Positions 37,235 to 44,249 of a DNA stretch of 64,000 nt are shown one piece after another; the first letter of the stretch is position 1, and each line of letters opens with the position of its first letter. Origin of the DNA: JBOCEF01 sp050586345 (GTDB lineage: Bacteria > Pseudomonadota > Alphaproteobacteria > Rhodobacterales > Rhodobacteraceae); assembly GCF_050586345.1 (NCBI RefSeq), contig NZ_JBOCEF010000008.1, positions 1-64,000 of the forward strand, written 5' to 3'. Made by a program: the position numbers and the translations under genes. The notes beneath the pieces were generated by a model. It searched no databases, was not told where the DNA came from, and saw nothing but the letters and a program-made list of their open reading frames with translations.

Positions 37235-38569
37235 TCAGCCGTGCGGGCCGCGCGGCGGCAGCGGCCCGCGCATCAGCGGCAGGAAGGCGGCCATGTCCGG
37301 CCCCGCCCGCCGCCCGGTCAGCGCCCGGCGCAGCGGCATGAACAGCGCCTTGCCCTTGCGCCCGGTCTCGGCCTTCAGCGCGCCGGTCCAGTCCTTCCAG
37401 GTCTCCGGGCCCCAGGGCCGGTCCGGCAGGCGCGAGAGCGCGAGCGCCACGTAATCGGCGTCGTCATGGTCCACGTCCGGCGCGGCGCCGTTCTGCGCGA
37501 TGTCCCACCACTCCGCCGCCTCGGCCAGCGTCCCGAGATTGCCCTGCACCGCGGCCCAGAACGGCGCCGCGTCCGGCCCCTCGATGCCGAGGGCGGCGAG
37601 GCGCGGCGCGGCGTCCGCGAAGGGCGTCTCGTGCAGGATCCGGGCGGTCAGCGGCCCGAGATCCGCCGGATCCAGCTTCACCGGCGCCGCGCCGAAGCGC
37701 GAGAGGTCGAAGCCGGCGGCGATCTCGGCAAGGTCGCGCCGCGGCTCCACCGGGTCGGCCGAACCGAGGCGGGAGAGGAGCGAGAGGATCGCGGCCGGCT
37801 CGATCCCCTGCCCGCGCAGGTCCTGCAGCGACAGCGCGCCGAGACGTTTCGACAGCGCCTCGCCCCCCGGCCCGGTCAGCAGCGAGTGATGCGCGAAGCG
37901 CGGCGGCTCGGCCCCGAGGGCGCGGATGATCTGGATCTGCGCCGCGGTGTTGGTGACATGGTCGGCGCCGCGCACCACGTCGGTCACGCCCATCTCGGAA
38001 TCGTCCACCGCCGAGGCGAGCGTATAGAGCACCTGCCCGTCCGCCCGGATCAGCACGGGGTCGGAGACGGAGGCTGCGTCGATGGACTGCTCCCCGAGGA
38101 TTCCATCAACCCATTCAATGCGTTCGTGGGAGAGCTTGAAGCGCCAATGCGGGGCGCGCTGCGCCGCCAGCTCGGCCTTCTCCGCCTCGGTCAGCCGCAG
38201 CGCGGCGCGGTCATAGACCGGCGGCCTGCCCTGCGTGCGCTGGATCTTGCGGCGACGGTCGAGCTCCTCCGGCGTCTCCCAGCAGGGATAGAGGCGCCCC
38301 GACGCCTTCAGCGCCTCGGCGGCGGCTTCGTAGCGGTCGAGGCGCGCGGACTGGGTTTCCTCGCGGTCCCAGGCGAGGCCGAGCCAGGCCAGGTCCGCGC
38401 GGATCGCCTCGGCGAATTCGGGGCGCGACCGCTCCGGGTCGGTGTCGTCGAGGCGCAGAAGGAACGTGCCCCCGGCCTTCCTCGCAAGCGCCCAGTTGAA
38501 CAGCGCGGTGCGCAGGTTGCCGAGGTGCAGCAGGCCGGTCGGGGACGGGGCGAAGCGGGTGATCGTCAT
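37235..38569 (-). CDS. gltX: Glutamyl-tRNA synthetase
   Basis: The product is 444 residues. It shows the HIGH-type motif 'HLGN' in 'RFAPSPTGLLHLGNLRTALF', 'LRLDDTDPERS', and the KMSKS-type loop 'EALSKRLGALS'. It charges tRNA with glutamate. The length and 'HLGN/SKRLG' variant match the shorter of the two GltX paralogues found in many Alphaproteobacteria, one of which also charges tRNA-Gln for amidation. It is followed 50 bases on by a hypothetical membrane-protein gene on the same strand. Confidence 0.92.
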   Translation of the reverse strand: MTITRFAPSPTGLLHLGNLRTALFNWALARKAGGTFLLRLDDTDPERSRPEFAEAIRADLAWLGLAWDREETQSARLDRYEAAAEALKASGRLYPCWETPEELDRRRKIQRTQGRPPVYDRAALRLTEAEKAELAAQRAPHWRFKLSHERIEWVDGILGEQSIDAASVSDPVLIRADGQVLYTLASAVDDSEMGVTDVVRGADHVTNTAAQIQIIRALGAEPPRFAHHSLLTGPGGEALSKRLGALSLQDLRGQGIEPAAILSLLSRLGSADPVEPRRDLAEIAAGFDLSRFGAAPVKLDPADLGPLTARILHETPFADAAPRLAALGIEGPDAAPFWAAVQGNLGTLAEAAEWWDIAQNGAAPDVDHDDADYVALALSRLPDRPWGPETWKDWTGALKAETGRKGKALFMPLRRALTGRRAGPDMAAFLPLMRGPLPPRGPHG

Positions 38570-38620
38570 GGGATTTCCCTGTCTGCGCAGAGGATTGTCA
38601 GGCGTTCTTTAGGCGGCGTA

Positions 38621-39133
38621 TCAGGGCCGTTCCTTCTCCGGCGCGACCTGGCGGCAGGCCAGCGCCATCGGCTCCAGCCCCAGCGGCATCATGTGTTTGA
38701 GCCAGATCCGCTGCGGCCGCCCCGAAAGCGCGTTCATCAGCCCCTGCACCCGCAGGATGGCGACGCCGCGCGCGGGCTTCACCCCCTTCTTCACCGAGTA
38801 GCCGAAGTACTTGGACAGCATGGCGTTCTTGATCTGCCAGTATTCCACGTCCTCCCAGCGGATCAGCCCGTGGCGGCGGTCCTCCAGCCCCTCCGGGGTC
38901 ACCCGCAGCAGCGGGCGCGGGTCCAGCGCCTCGCGGATCATGACCCCGCCGATCAGGAACAGGATCATGCAGGCGACCGGGACGACCGCGTCGCCCGCGC
39001 CGCCCTCGACCCATTTCCACAGCACGAACAGGCCGATGCCGTATTGCGCCAGCGCCCCGAGCCAGAGCTTGAAGCGGTTCGGCGGGAACTCGGTCGGCAC
39101 GAGGTCGGGGTCGATCATGTCCGGGTGCATCAT
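38621..39133 (-). CDS. PH-like membrane protein, paralogue A
   Basis: The product is 170 residues. Two hydrophobic segments (about residues 23-42 and 50-67) precede a C-terminal domain with 'DPRPLLRVTPEGLEDRRHG' and 'IRWEDVEYWQIKN'. The same layout occurs in the next gene, so the two are paralogues. The pattern (hydrophobic hairpin, then a beta-sandwich read as 'RW.DV') resembles STM3941-type bacterial PH-like proteins. The function is unknown. Confidence 0.75.
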   Translation of the reverse strand: MMHPDMIDPDLVPTEFPPNRFKLWLGALAQYGIGLFVLWKWVEGGAGDAVVPVACMILFLIGGVMIREALDPRPLLRVTPEGLEDRRHGLIRWEDVEYWQIKNAMLSKYFGYSVKKGVKPARGVAILRVQGLMNALSGRPQRIWLKHMMPLGLEPMALACRQVAPEKERP

Positions 39134-39143
39134 GGCGCGTCCC

Positions 39144-39605
39144 TCAGGGCTTCTGTTCGAGGTCGGGGCGGATCGCCCGGGCGGCGTTGAGCGGATCGCC
39201 GTTCGAGGTGTCGAAATCGTCCGCCGGGATGCGCAGCTGGTGTTTGTCGGCCATCATCTGGTCGCCGTGCAGGTCCTTGAATTCCGGGCCGCCGGGCGCG
39301 GTTTCGACCCAGAAACAGGTCTTGCCGCGGCGGCGCGATCCGAAATGCGCGAGGCCGTAGCCCGTGACCTGGTCCCAGCGCGCTTCCCCGGCACGCGACC
39401 AGATGCCGTCCGCGGTGACGCGCAGCAGCGGGCGCGGGTCGCGCGCCCGGCGCAGCGCGATGACCGCCCCCAGCGCCATGGCGGCGGCGAAGACATAGAT
39501 GAAGGGGTGGAACACCGCGGCCACCGCCACGAGCACGGCGGCGGCGACCCCCTGGAAGGTGGCGGTGTTGCGGGCCCCGAGGCGCTTGGGGTGGAACTCG
39601 GTCAT
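39144..39605 (-). CDS. PH-like membrane protein, paralogue B
   Basis: The product is 153 residues. It has two hydrophobic segments, then 'DPRPLLRVTADGIWSRAGEA' and 'RWDQVTGYGLAHFGS', closely paralleling the neighbour at 38621. It ends with a short charged domain. Its ATG overlaps the nadE stop by 4 bases (ATGA), and 10 bases separate it from its paralogue, so all three are likely cotranscribed. The function is unknown. Confidence 0.78.
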   Translation of the reverse strand: MTEFHPKRLGARNTATFQGVAAAVLVAVAAVFHPFIYVFAAAMALGAVIALRRARDPRPLLRVTADGIWSRAGEARWDQVTGYGLAHFGSRRRGKTCFWVETAPGGPEFKDLHGDQMMADKHQLRIPADDFDTSNGDPLNAARAIRPDLEQKP

Positions 39606-41272
39606 TCCGCCCGCCCCGAGCGGTCGCGCCAGGCGTTGGCGATGGGATAGCGGCGGTCGAGCCAGAAGGCCCGCTTGCCCAGCTTGGGCCCCGGGGCGGA
39701 CTGGTGGCGCTTGTACTCGGCGATATGCAGCAGGCGCTCGACGCGCTCGACCGTCTCGAGGTCATGGCCCGCGGCCGTGATCTCCCGCACCGACTGATCT
39801 TCTTCGATCAGCCTGTAAAGAATGTCGTCCAACACATCGTATTCAGGGAGAGAATCGGAATCCTTCTGATCCTCCCGCAGCTCGGCCGAGGGCGGTTTCT
39901 CGATCACCCGGAGCGGGATCACCTCGCCCGCCGGGCCCTGCATCCACTCGTAATGCACCGAGTTGCGCCAGCGGCAGGCCGCGAAGACCTCGGTCTTGTA
40001 GAGGTCCTTGATCGGGTTCCAGCCGCCGTTCATGTCGCCATAGAGCGTGGCGTAGCCGACCGCGACCTCGGACTTGTTGCCGGTGGTCAGCAGCAGCTCG
40101 CCGAACTTGTTCGACACCGCCATCAACAGCAGGCCGCGGAAGCGGGACTGGATGTTCTCTTCGGTGATGTCGGGCGCGCGGCCCTCGAAGAGCGGCGCCA
40201 GCGTGGCCTCCGCAGCCTCGACGCCGTTCGAAATCGGGAGCTCATGCAAGGCGACGCCGAGCGCCCTGGCAACGCCCGCGGCATCCTCCAGCGAATGCGC
40301 CGAGGTGTAGCGCGAGGGGAGCATGATGCAGCGCACGTTCTGCGGCCCCAGCGCGTCGGCGGCGATGGCGGCGACCAGCGCCGAATCCACGCCCCCCGAC
40401 AGGCCCAGCAGCGCCCGCTTGAACCCGGTCTTGCGCGCGTAATCCCGCGTCGCCTCGACCATGGCGCGATAGTTCAGCGCCGGCGCGTCGGGGATCGGCG
40501 CGAGCATCCCGGGCGCCACGCGCCAACCCTCGTCCCCGCGCTCCAGCGTCACCATCTCGGAATGGATGTCGAAGGGCGGGGCCTGGAAGGCGAGCGCGCC
40601 ATTGGGCTGCACCGCGAAGCTGCCGCCGTCGAAGGCCTGGTCGTCCTGCCCGCCGGTGCGGTTGAGATAGATCACCGGCAGCCCCGTCTCGACCGCGCGG
40701 GCGACCATGTGCTGGTGGCGGATCTCCATCTTGCCGCGCTCGAAGGGCGAGCCGTTGGGGACCAGCAGGACCTCGGCGCCCGATTCCTCGTGCGTCTCGG
40801 CCACGTCCGGGAACCAGGCGTCCTCGCAGATCGGGATGCCGATGCGCACGCCGCGCACCGCGACCGGGCCCTGCGGGTCGGCGGAGGTATAGAGACGCTT
40901 TTCGTCGAACACGCCGTAATTCGGCAGGTGGTGCTTCTTCGCCGCCGCGATCACCTTGCCGCCGTCGAGCACGTGCCAGGCGTTGTAGAGCGCGCCCCCC
41001 TCGACCAGCGGCGCGCCGATGCCGAGCGCGGGGCCGTCGGCGCAGTCCTTCGCCAGCTGCGCGATGGCGGCGGCGCAGGCCTCCTGGAAGGCGGGCTTGA
41101 GGATCAGGTCCTGGGGCTGGTAGCCGGCGAGGAACATCTCGGGCAGCGCCACGAGATCGGCGCCGCGCGCCTTGCCGTCCTCCCAGGCGGCGCGGGCCTG
41201 GGCGGCGTTGCCGGACACGTCTCCGACCACGGGGTCGAGCTGGCCCAGCAGGATCCGGAACGTTTCGGTCAT
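39602..41272 (-). CDS. nadE: Glutamine-dependent NAD+ synthetase
   Basis: The product is 556 residues in two domains. An N-terminal nitrilase-type glutaminase has the catalytic triad: Glu in 'ALPEMFLAG', Lys in 'KKHHLPNYGVFDE' and Cys in 'IPICEDAWFPD'. The C-terminal synthetase has the ATP-pyrophosphatase loop 'GLSGGVDSALVAAI' near residue 290. It converts nicotinate adenine dinucleotide to NAD+ using glutamine nitrogen. The downstream partner genes are the two PH-like proteins. Confidence 0.95.
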   Translation of the reverse strand: MTETFRILLGQLDPVVGDVSGNAAQARAAWEDGKARGADLVALPEMFLAGYQPQDLILKPAFQEACAAAIAQLAKDCADGPALGIGAPLVEGGALYNAWHVLDGGKVIAAAKKHHLPNYGVFDEKRLYTSADPQGPVAVRGVRIGIPICEDAWFPDVAETHEESGAEVLLVPNGSPFERGKMEIRHQHMVARAVETGLPVIYLNRTGGQDDQAFDGGSFAVQPNGALAFQAPPFDIHSEMVTLERGDEGWRVAPGMLAPIPDAPALNYRAMVEATRDYARKTGFKRALLGLSGGVDSALVAAIAADALGPQNVRCIMLPSRYTSAHSLEDAAGVARALGVALHELPISNGVEAAEATLAPLFEGRAPDITEENIQSRFRGLLLMAVSNKFGELLLTTGNKSEVAVGYATLYGDMNGGWNPIKDLYKTEVFAACRWRNSVHYEWMQGPAGEVIPLRVIEKPPSAELREDQKDSDSLPEYDVLDDILYRLIEEDQSVREITAAGHDLETVERVERLLHIAEYKRHQSAPGPKLGKRAFWLDRRYPIANAWRDRSGRAE

Positions 41273-41652
41273 GGCGGCGCGGCCTCCTTCGCGGCGGGCG
41301 CGCGACGCGGCGCCCCGAAGCCGCGGCCTTAGCGCGGGGGGCCGGGACCGGCAAGCCTTAACGCCCGCGACGCGGCCCCGGCGGCAGGGGCCCGGCGGGG
41401 GTGCGGCGGGGGTCCGGCGGGGCGCGCGGCGCGGTGTCGGGGGCGTGGAAGACGGCGTTCATATCCGCCTGACGGATTAGATCCGGCAACGATGAACGAC
41501 ACTTGCACGCAAGTGTTGCGGGCCCGGATTGATCCACCTAAGGTGCTTTTGAACGCCGGTTCTTTGACTCGGCGTGGAGGACGTTTTCAGGGGGAACACG
41601 GCCGCGGGACCGGACTGGATTTCGGCGCGGCCCGGACAGGGACGAAAACGGT
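41273..41652. other. Divergent promoter region of nadE and the MORN gene
   Basis: There is no gene. The notable element is a perfect palindrome at 41499-41516: 8-base arms acacttgc/gcaagtgt around two bases. A second, weaker one (cacct-a-aggtg) lies at 41535-41545. Either could be an operator for the MORN gene about 140 bases downstream or for nadE. No exact -35/-10 pair is certain. Confidence 0.5.
41499..41516. promoter_or_regulatory. 18-base perfect palindrome upstream of the MORN gene
   Basis: The arms ACACTTGC (41499-41506) and GCAAGTGT (41509-41516) are separated by AC. Size and symmetry fit a dimeric transcription-factor site. No cognate regulator is visible nearby. Confidence 0.45.
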
Positions 41653-43086
41653 ATGCGTGACTTGCGTTGCCATGTTCTGGCTGGCGCCGCCTTCGCCGCC
41701 GCGGCGGGTCTGGCCGCCGCTCCTGCGCTCGCGCAGGTGCAGACGAAACAGTACGACAGCGGCGATATCTACGAAGGCGAATTCAAGGACGGCCGCCAGC
41801 ATGGCCAGGGCACCTTCCGGCGCCCTGACGGCTTCCAGTACACCGGCGAATGGGTCGAGGGCCGCATCGAGGGCCAGGGCGTCGCCACCTATCCCAACGG
41901 GTCGGTCTACGAGGGCTCGTTCCTCGACGGCGCGCCCGCGGGGATCGGCAAGATCACCTATGCCGACGGCTCGACCTTCGAGGGCGAGTGGAAGGCCGGC
42001 GTGATCGACGGCAAGGGCGTGGCCCGCTACGCCAACGGCATCGTCTACGAGGGCGAGTTCAAGAACTCCACCCAGAACGGCATGGGCGTGATGACCCGTC
42101 CGAACGGCTATCGCTACGAGGGCCAGTTCAAGGACGGCATGCCCCATGGCGAGGGCGCGGTGACCTATCCCGACGGCTCGGTCTACACCGGCCAGCTGGT
42201 CGCCGGTCAGCGCCACGGCCAGGGCGAGATCCGCCTGCCCGACGGCTTCACCTATGCCGGCGAGTGGTCCGAGGGCCGCATCCACGGCCAGGGCATCGCC
42301 ACCCAGCCGAACGGCGACATCTACGAAGGCCAGTTCGTGGACGGAGAGCGCGAGGGCGAGGGCATCGCCCGCTACGCCAACGGCGACGTCTACACCGGCA
42401 GCTTCAAGGCGGATGAGCGCGACGGCGTCGGCCGCTTCGTCGCCGCCGACGGCTATGAATACGAGGGCGCCTGGGTCGAGGGCCGGATCGAGGGCGACGG
42501 CGTCGCCCGCTATCCCAACGGCTCGGTCCACGAGGGCCAGTTCGTCAACGGCGCGCCCCATGGCTACGGCAAGATCACCTATGCCGACGGCGGCTCCTAC
42601 GAGGGGCAGTGGGCCGAGGGCGTGATCCAGGGCGACGGCAAGGCCACCTATGCCAACGGCGCGGTCTATGAAGGCCAGTTCCGCAACGGCAAGAACCACG
42701 GCACCGGCACCGTCTCCTACCCCGACGGCTACACCTATACCGGCGAATGGCGGGACGGGCTGCAGCATGGCGAGGGCGAGACGACCTTCCCCGACGGCGC
42801 GATCTACAAGGGCGGCTTCGTCGAGGGCCTGCGCGAGGGCCAGGGCTCGATCAAGATGCCCGACGGGTTCGAATATGTCGGCGGCTGGCTGGACGGAGAG
42901 ATCCACGGCGCCGGCAACGCCAAATACGCCAATGGCGACGTCTACACCGGCAACTTCCTGAAGGGTCAGCGCCATGGCGAGGGCCGGATGGAATACGCCT
43001 CGGGCGCCGTCTATGACGGCTACTGGGTGAACGGTCGCCGCGGCACCAAGGAAGAGGCCGAGGCCTACGAGCAGCAGAACCAGTAA
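41653..43086 (+). CDS. Secreted MORN-repeat protein
   Basis: The product is 477 residues. A Sec signal peptide (residues 1-28, ending 'AAPALAQ') is followed by 18 complete 23-residue MORN repeats (residues 40-453) and a partial nineteenth. Each has the pattern 'Y.G.F..G..HG.G....P.G'. The repeats fall into two blocks of nine that align unit by unit (unit n with unit n+9), so the array arose by duplication of a 207-residue block. MORN arrays form elongated beta-structures that bind lipids or proteins. The periplasmic or extracellular role is unknown. The ATG at 41653 is 380 bases from nadE, which is divergent. Confidence 0.9.
   Translation: MRDLRCHVLAGAAFAAAAGLAAAPALAQVQTKQYDSGDIYEGEFKDGRQHGQGTFRRPDGFQYTGEWVEGRIEGQGVATYPNGSVYEGSFLDGAPAGIGKITYADGSTFEGEWKAGVIDGKGVARYANGIVYEGEFKNSTQNGMGVMTRPNGYRYEGQFKDGMPHGEGAVTYPDGSVYTGQLVAGQRHGQGEIRLPDGFTYAGEWSEGRIHGQGIATQPNGDIYEGQFVDGEREGEGIARYANGDVYTGSFKADERDGVGRFVAADGYEYEGAWVEGRIEGDGVARYPNGSVHEGQFVNGAPHGYGKITYADGGSYEGQWAEGVIQGDGKATYANGAVYEGQFRNGKNHGTGTVSYPDGYTYTGEWRDGLQHGEGETTFPDGAIYKGGFVEGLREGQGSIKMPDGFEYVGGWLDGEIHGAGNAKYANGDVYTGNFLKGQRHGEGRMEYASGAVYDGYWVNGRRGTKEEAEAYEQQNQ
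41770..43011 (+). repeat. 18 x 69-bp coding tandem repeat (MORN), arranged as 9 + 9
   Basis: Eighteen units of 69 bases run without gaps from 41770. Units 1-9 (41770-42390) and 10-18 (42391-43011) are in register. For example, units 2 and 11 share 'WVEGRIEG' and 'GSV', and units 3 and 12 share 'GAP' and 'GKITYADG'. Confidence 0.9.
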
Positions 43087-43108
43087 GGGCGCCTGCAGCC
43101 GCAAGATC

Positions 43109-43141
43109 AGGGGGGCGCCTTTCGGGGCGTCCCCTTTTTCG
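43109..43141 (+). terminator. Rho-independent terminator of the MORN gene
   Basis: The imperfect GC-rich stem aggggggcgcc/ggggcgtcccct flanks the loop and is followed directly by a run of five T (43135-43139), 23 bases after the stop codon. Confidence 0.75.
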
Positions 43142-43183
43142 TTTGCGCCCCTGCCCCCGCCGGGCCGCGACCGGGGAGAAAGC

Positions 43184-43217
43184 GAAACGGCCGCCCCGTC
43201 GCCGGGGCGGCCGTTTC
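43184..43217 (-). terminator. Terminator of the second VPLPA-CTERM gene
   Basis: A perfect 15-bp stem (43184-43198 and 43203-43217) with a TCGC loop has AAA/TTT ends. It lies 21 bases past the minus-strand gene ending at 43239. Confidence 0.85.
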
Positions 43218-43238
43218 TCTCTCGCAGCCTGGGGCGGA

Positions 43239-43853
43239 TCAGCCCCGGCGGCTTCGGCCCGCCAGCGCCAGCGCGCCGAAGCCCAGCAGCGCCAGCGGCG
43301 CGGCGGCCGGAAGCGGCACGTCCGAGGTGATCGACGGCGCGTCGTCGAAGGTCAGCGCGTCGAGGTAGAAGCCGCCGCAATTGGCCGAGCAGACCGCGGT
43401 CGGCGTCGGCAGCACCAGGTCCATGTAGGTCACGCCCTCGAACGCCGTCAGCCCGGCGAAGGAGAGGACGCCGACATCGACGCCGTTGGGGATCACCATG
43501 GCCGAGGCCTGGGCGCTGGTGTGGATGGTCAGCGTCTCGTCCCCCGTGCGGTCATAGACCGAGGTGACGGTGAAGGAGAGCACGTCGACGGCGGACCCGA
43601 AGGTGAAGCGCACCGCGTTGCCGCCATTGCCGTTATGGATCGAGATCGACCAGGTCCCGTCCGAGGCGTTCAGAGGGTCGTTGTTGACGTCGTAATGGTT
43701 CACCAGGTGCGTGAGCGTCACCCCGGCCTCGGTATAGGGGGTGGAGATCACCCCGGCCGCGGTCATGCCCTCGAAGGACACGACCTGGATGGCGGCGGAG
43801 GCCGGCGCGGCGAGCGCGGCGACGGCGGCCGCCAGAAGAAAGCGCGTTTTCAT
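43239..43853 (-). CDS. Secreted VPLPA-CTERM sorting-domain protein
   Basis: The product is 204 residues. A Sec signal peptide (1-20, 'LAAPASAA') precedes a beta-sandwich-like domain of the kind seen in PEP-CTERM surface proteins ('TFGSAVDVLSFTVTSVYD', 'FYLDALTFDD'), with a Cys-Ser-Ala-Asn-Cys pair. The C-terminal tail is 'DVPLPAAAPLALLGFG' ending in Arg/Gly. The tail is nearly identical to that of the protein at 1560, so both should use the same exosortase-type system. It is monocistronic, with its own terminator. Confidence 0.85.
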   Translation of the reverse strand: MKTRFLLAAAVAALAAPASAAIQVVSFEGMTAAGVISTPYTEAGVTLTHLVNHYDVNNDPLNASDGTWSISIHNGNGGNAVRFTFGSAVDVLSFTVTSVYDRTGDETLTIHTSAQASAMVIPNGVDVGVLSFAGLTAFEGVTYMDLVLPTPTAVCSANCGGFYLDALTFDDAPSITSDVPLPAAAPLALLGFGALALAGRSRRG

Positions 43854-43992
43854 GGTGAAAGTCCCCTTCTACGGACGGATTTCAAAAACATCCGCCCATT
43901 CATGGCACCTTAACCTTGGCGCCCGCCTGGCGCAATGACGGCCCGGCCCCTCGGCCTGCAAGCGGGGCCGGGCCATCCGCCGCAATTCACCC

Positions 43993-44021
43993 TTTCCCTG
44001 GCGGGATGGCTGGCCTATAAC
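43993..44021 (+). promoter_or_regulatory. Putative promoter of the leucine leader
   Basis: A good -10 element TATAAC (44016-44021) lies 17 bases after a weaker -35 TTTCCC (43993-43998). The expected transcription start, about 7 bases on, falls within one or two bases of the leader ATG at 44030. The leader message would then be leaderless, as reported for the trp leader in Sinorhizobium. Confidence 0.5.
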
Positions 44022-44029
44022 CTCGGCCC

Positions 44030-44128
44030 ATGAAGACGCCCTCGCGCATCCAGGCCCTCGCGGCCCCCAAGTCCCCGGCCCTTTCGGCCGGCGCGGACCT
44101 GCGCGCGCTTCTTCTTAGCCGCCCCTGA
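44030..44128 (+). CDS. leuL: Leucine leader peptide (leuA attenuator)
   Basis: The product is a 32-residue peptide, 'MKTPSRIQALAAPKSPALSA' then 'GADLRALLLSRP'. It contains six leucines, with three in a row encoded CTT CTT CTT just before the stop. Four of the six Leu codons are CTT, while leuA itself relies on CTG. The stop codon lies inside the left arm of the attenuator hairpin. Starved ribosomes would stall at the CTT run and change RNA folding so leuA is read. It is too short for routine gene callers. Assignment rests on the codon run, the hairpin and the leuA context. Confidence 0.75.
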   Translation: MKTPSRIQALAAPKSPALSAGADLRALLLSRP

Positions 44129-44161
44129 GCGTGCCGAGGTTTCGGCGCGCGCGCTCAGGGG
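44122..44161 (+). terminator. leuA attenuator hairpin
   Basis: A perfect 10-bp stem (44122-44131 with 44152-44161) encloses a smaller 5-bp hairpin (44133-44137 with 44142-44146). The left arm overlaps the leader stop codon. Only a weak pyrimidine stretch (ctgtcctt) follows. Leader translation to the stop versus stalling at CTT codons a few bases upstream would decide whether it forms. Confidence 0.65.
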
Positions 44162-44249
44162 GGGCTGTCCTTCGCGCCGGAAGAAACCTCAAGCGAAGCG
44201 TGACATGGCCTGAAGGCCCCGCTTCGCAGACCATCCAAGGACCGACGAC

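Noticed and set aside
35075..39190. Open plus-strand frame of about 1370 codons opposite the cyclase and gltX.
   Set aside because: No recognisable motifs; the real genes on the minus strand carry complete catalytic signatures.
41770..43011. Regular 69-base repeats that could be mistaken for a CRISPR array.
   Set aside because: There are no unrelated spacers; the repeats are coding, diverged and in frame, as for a MORN protein.
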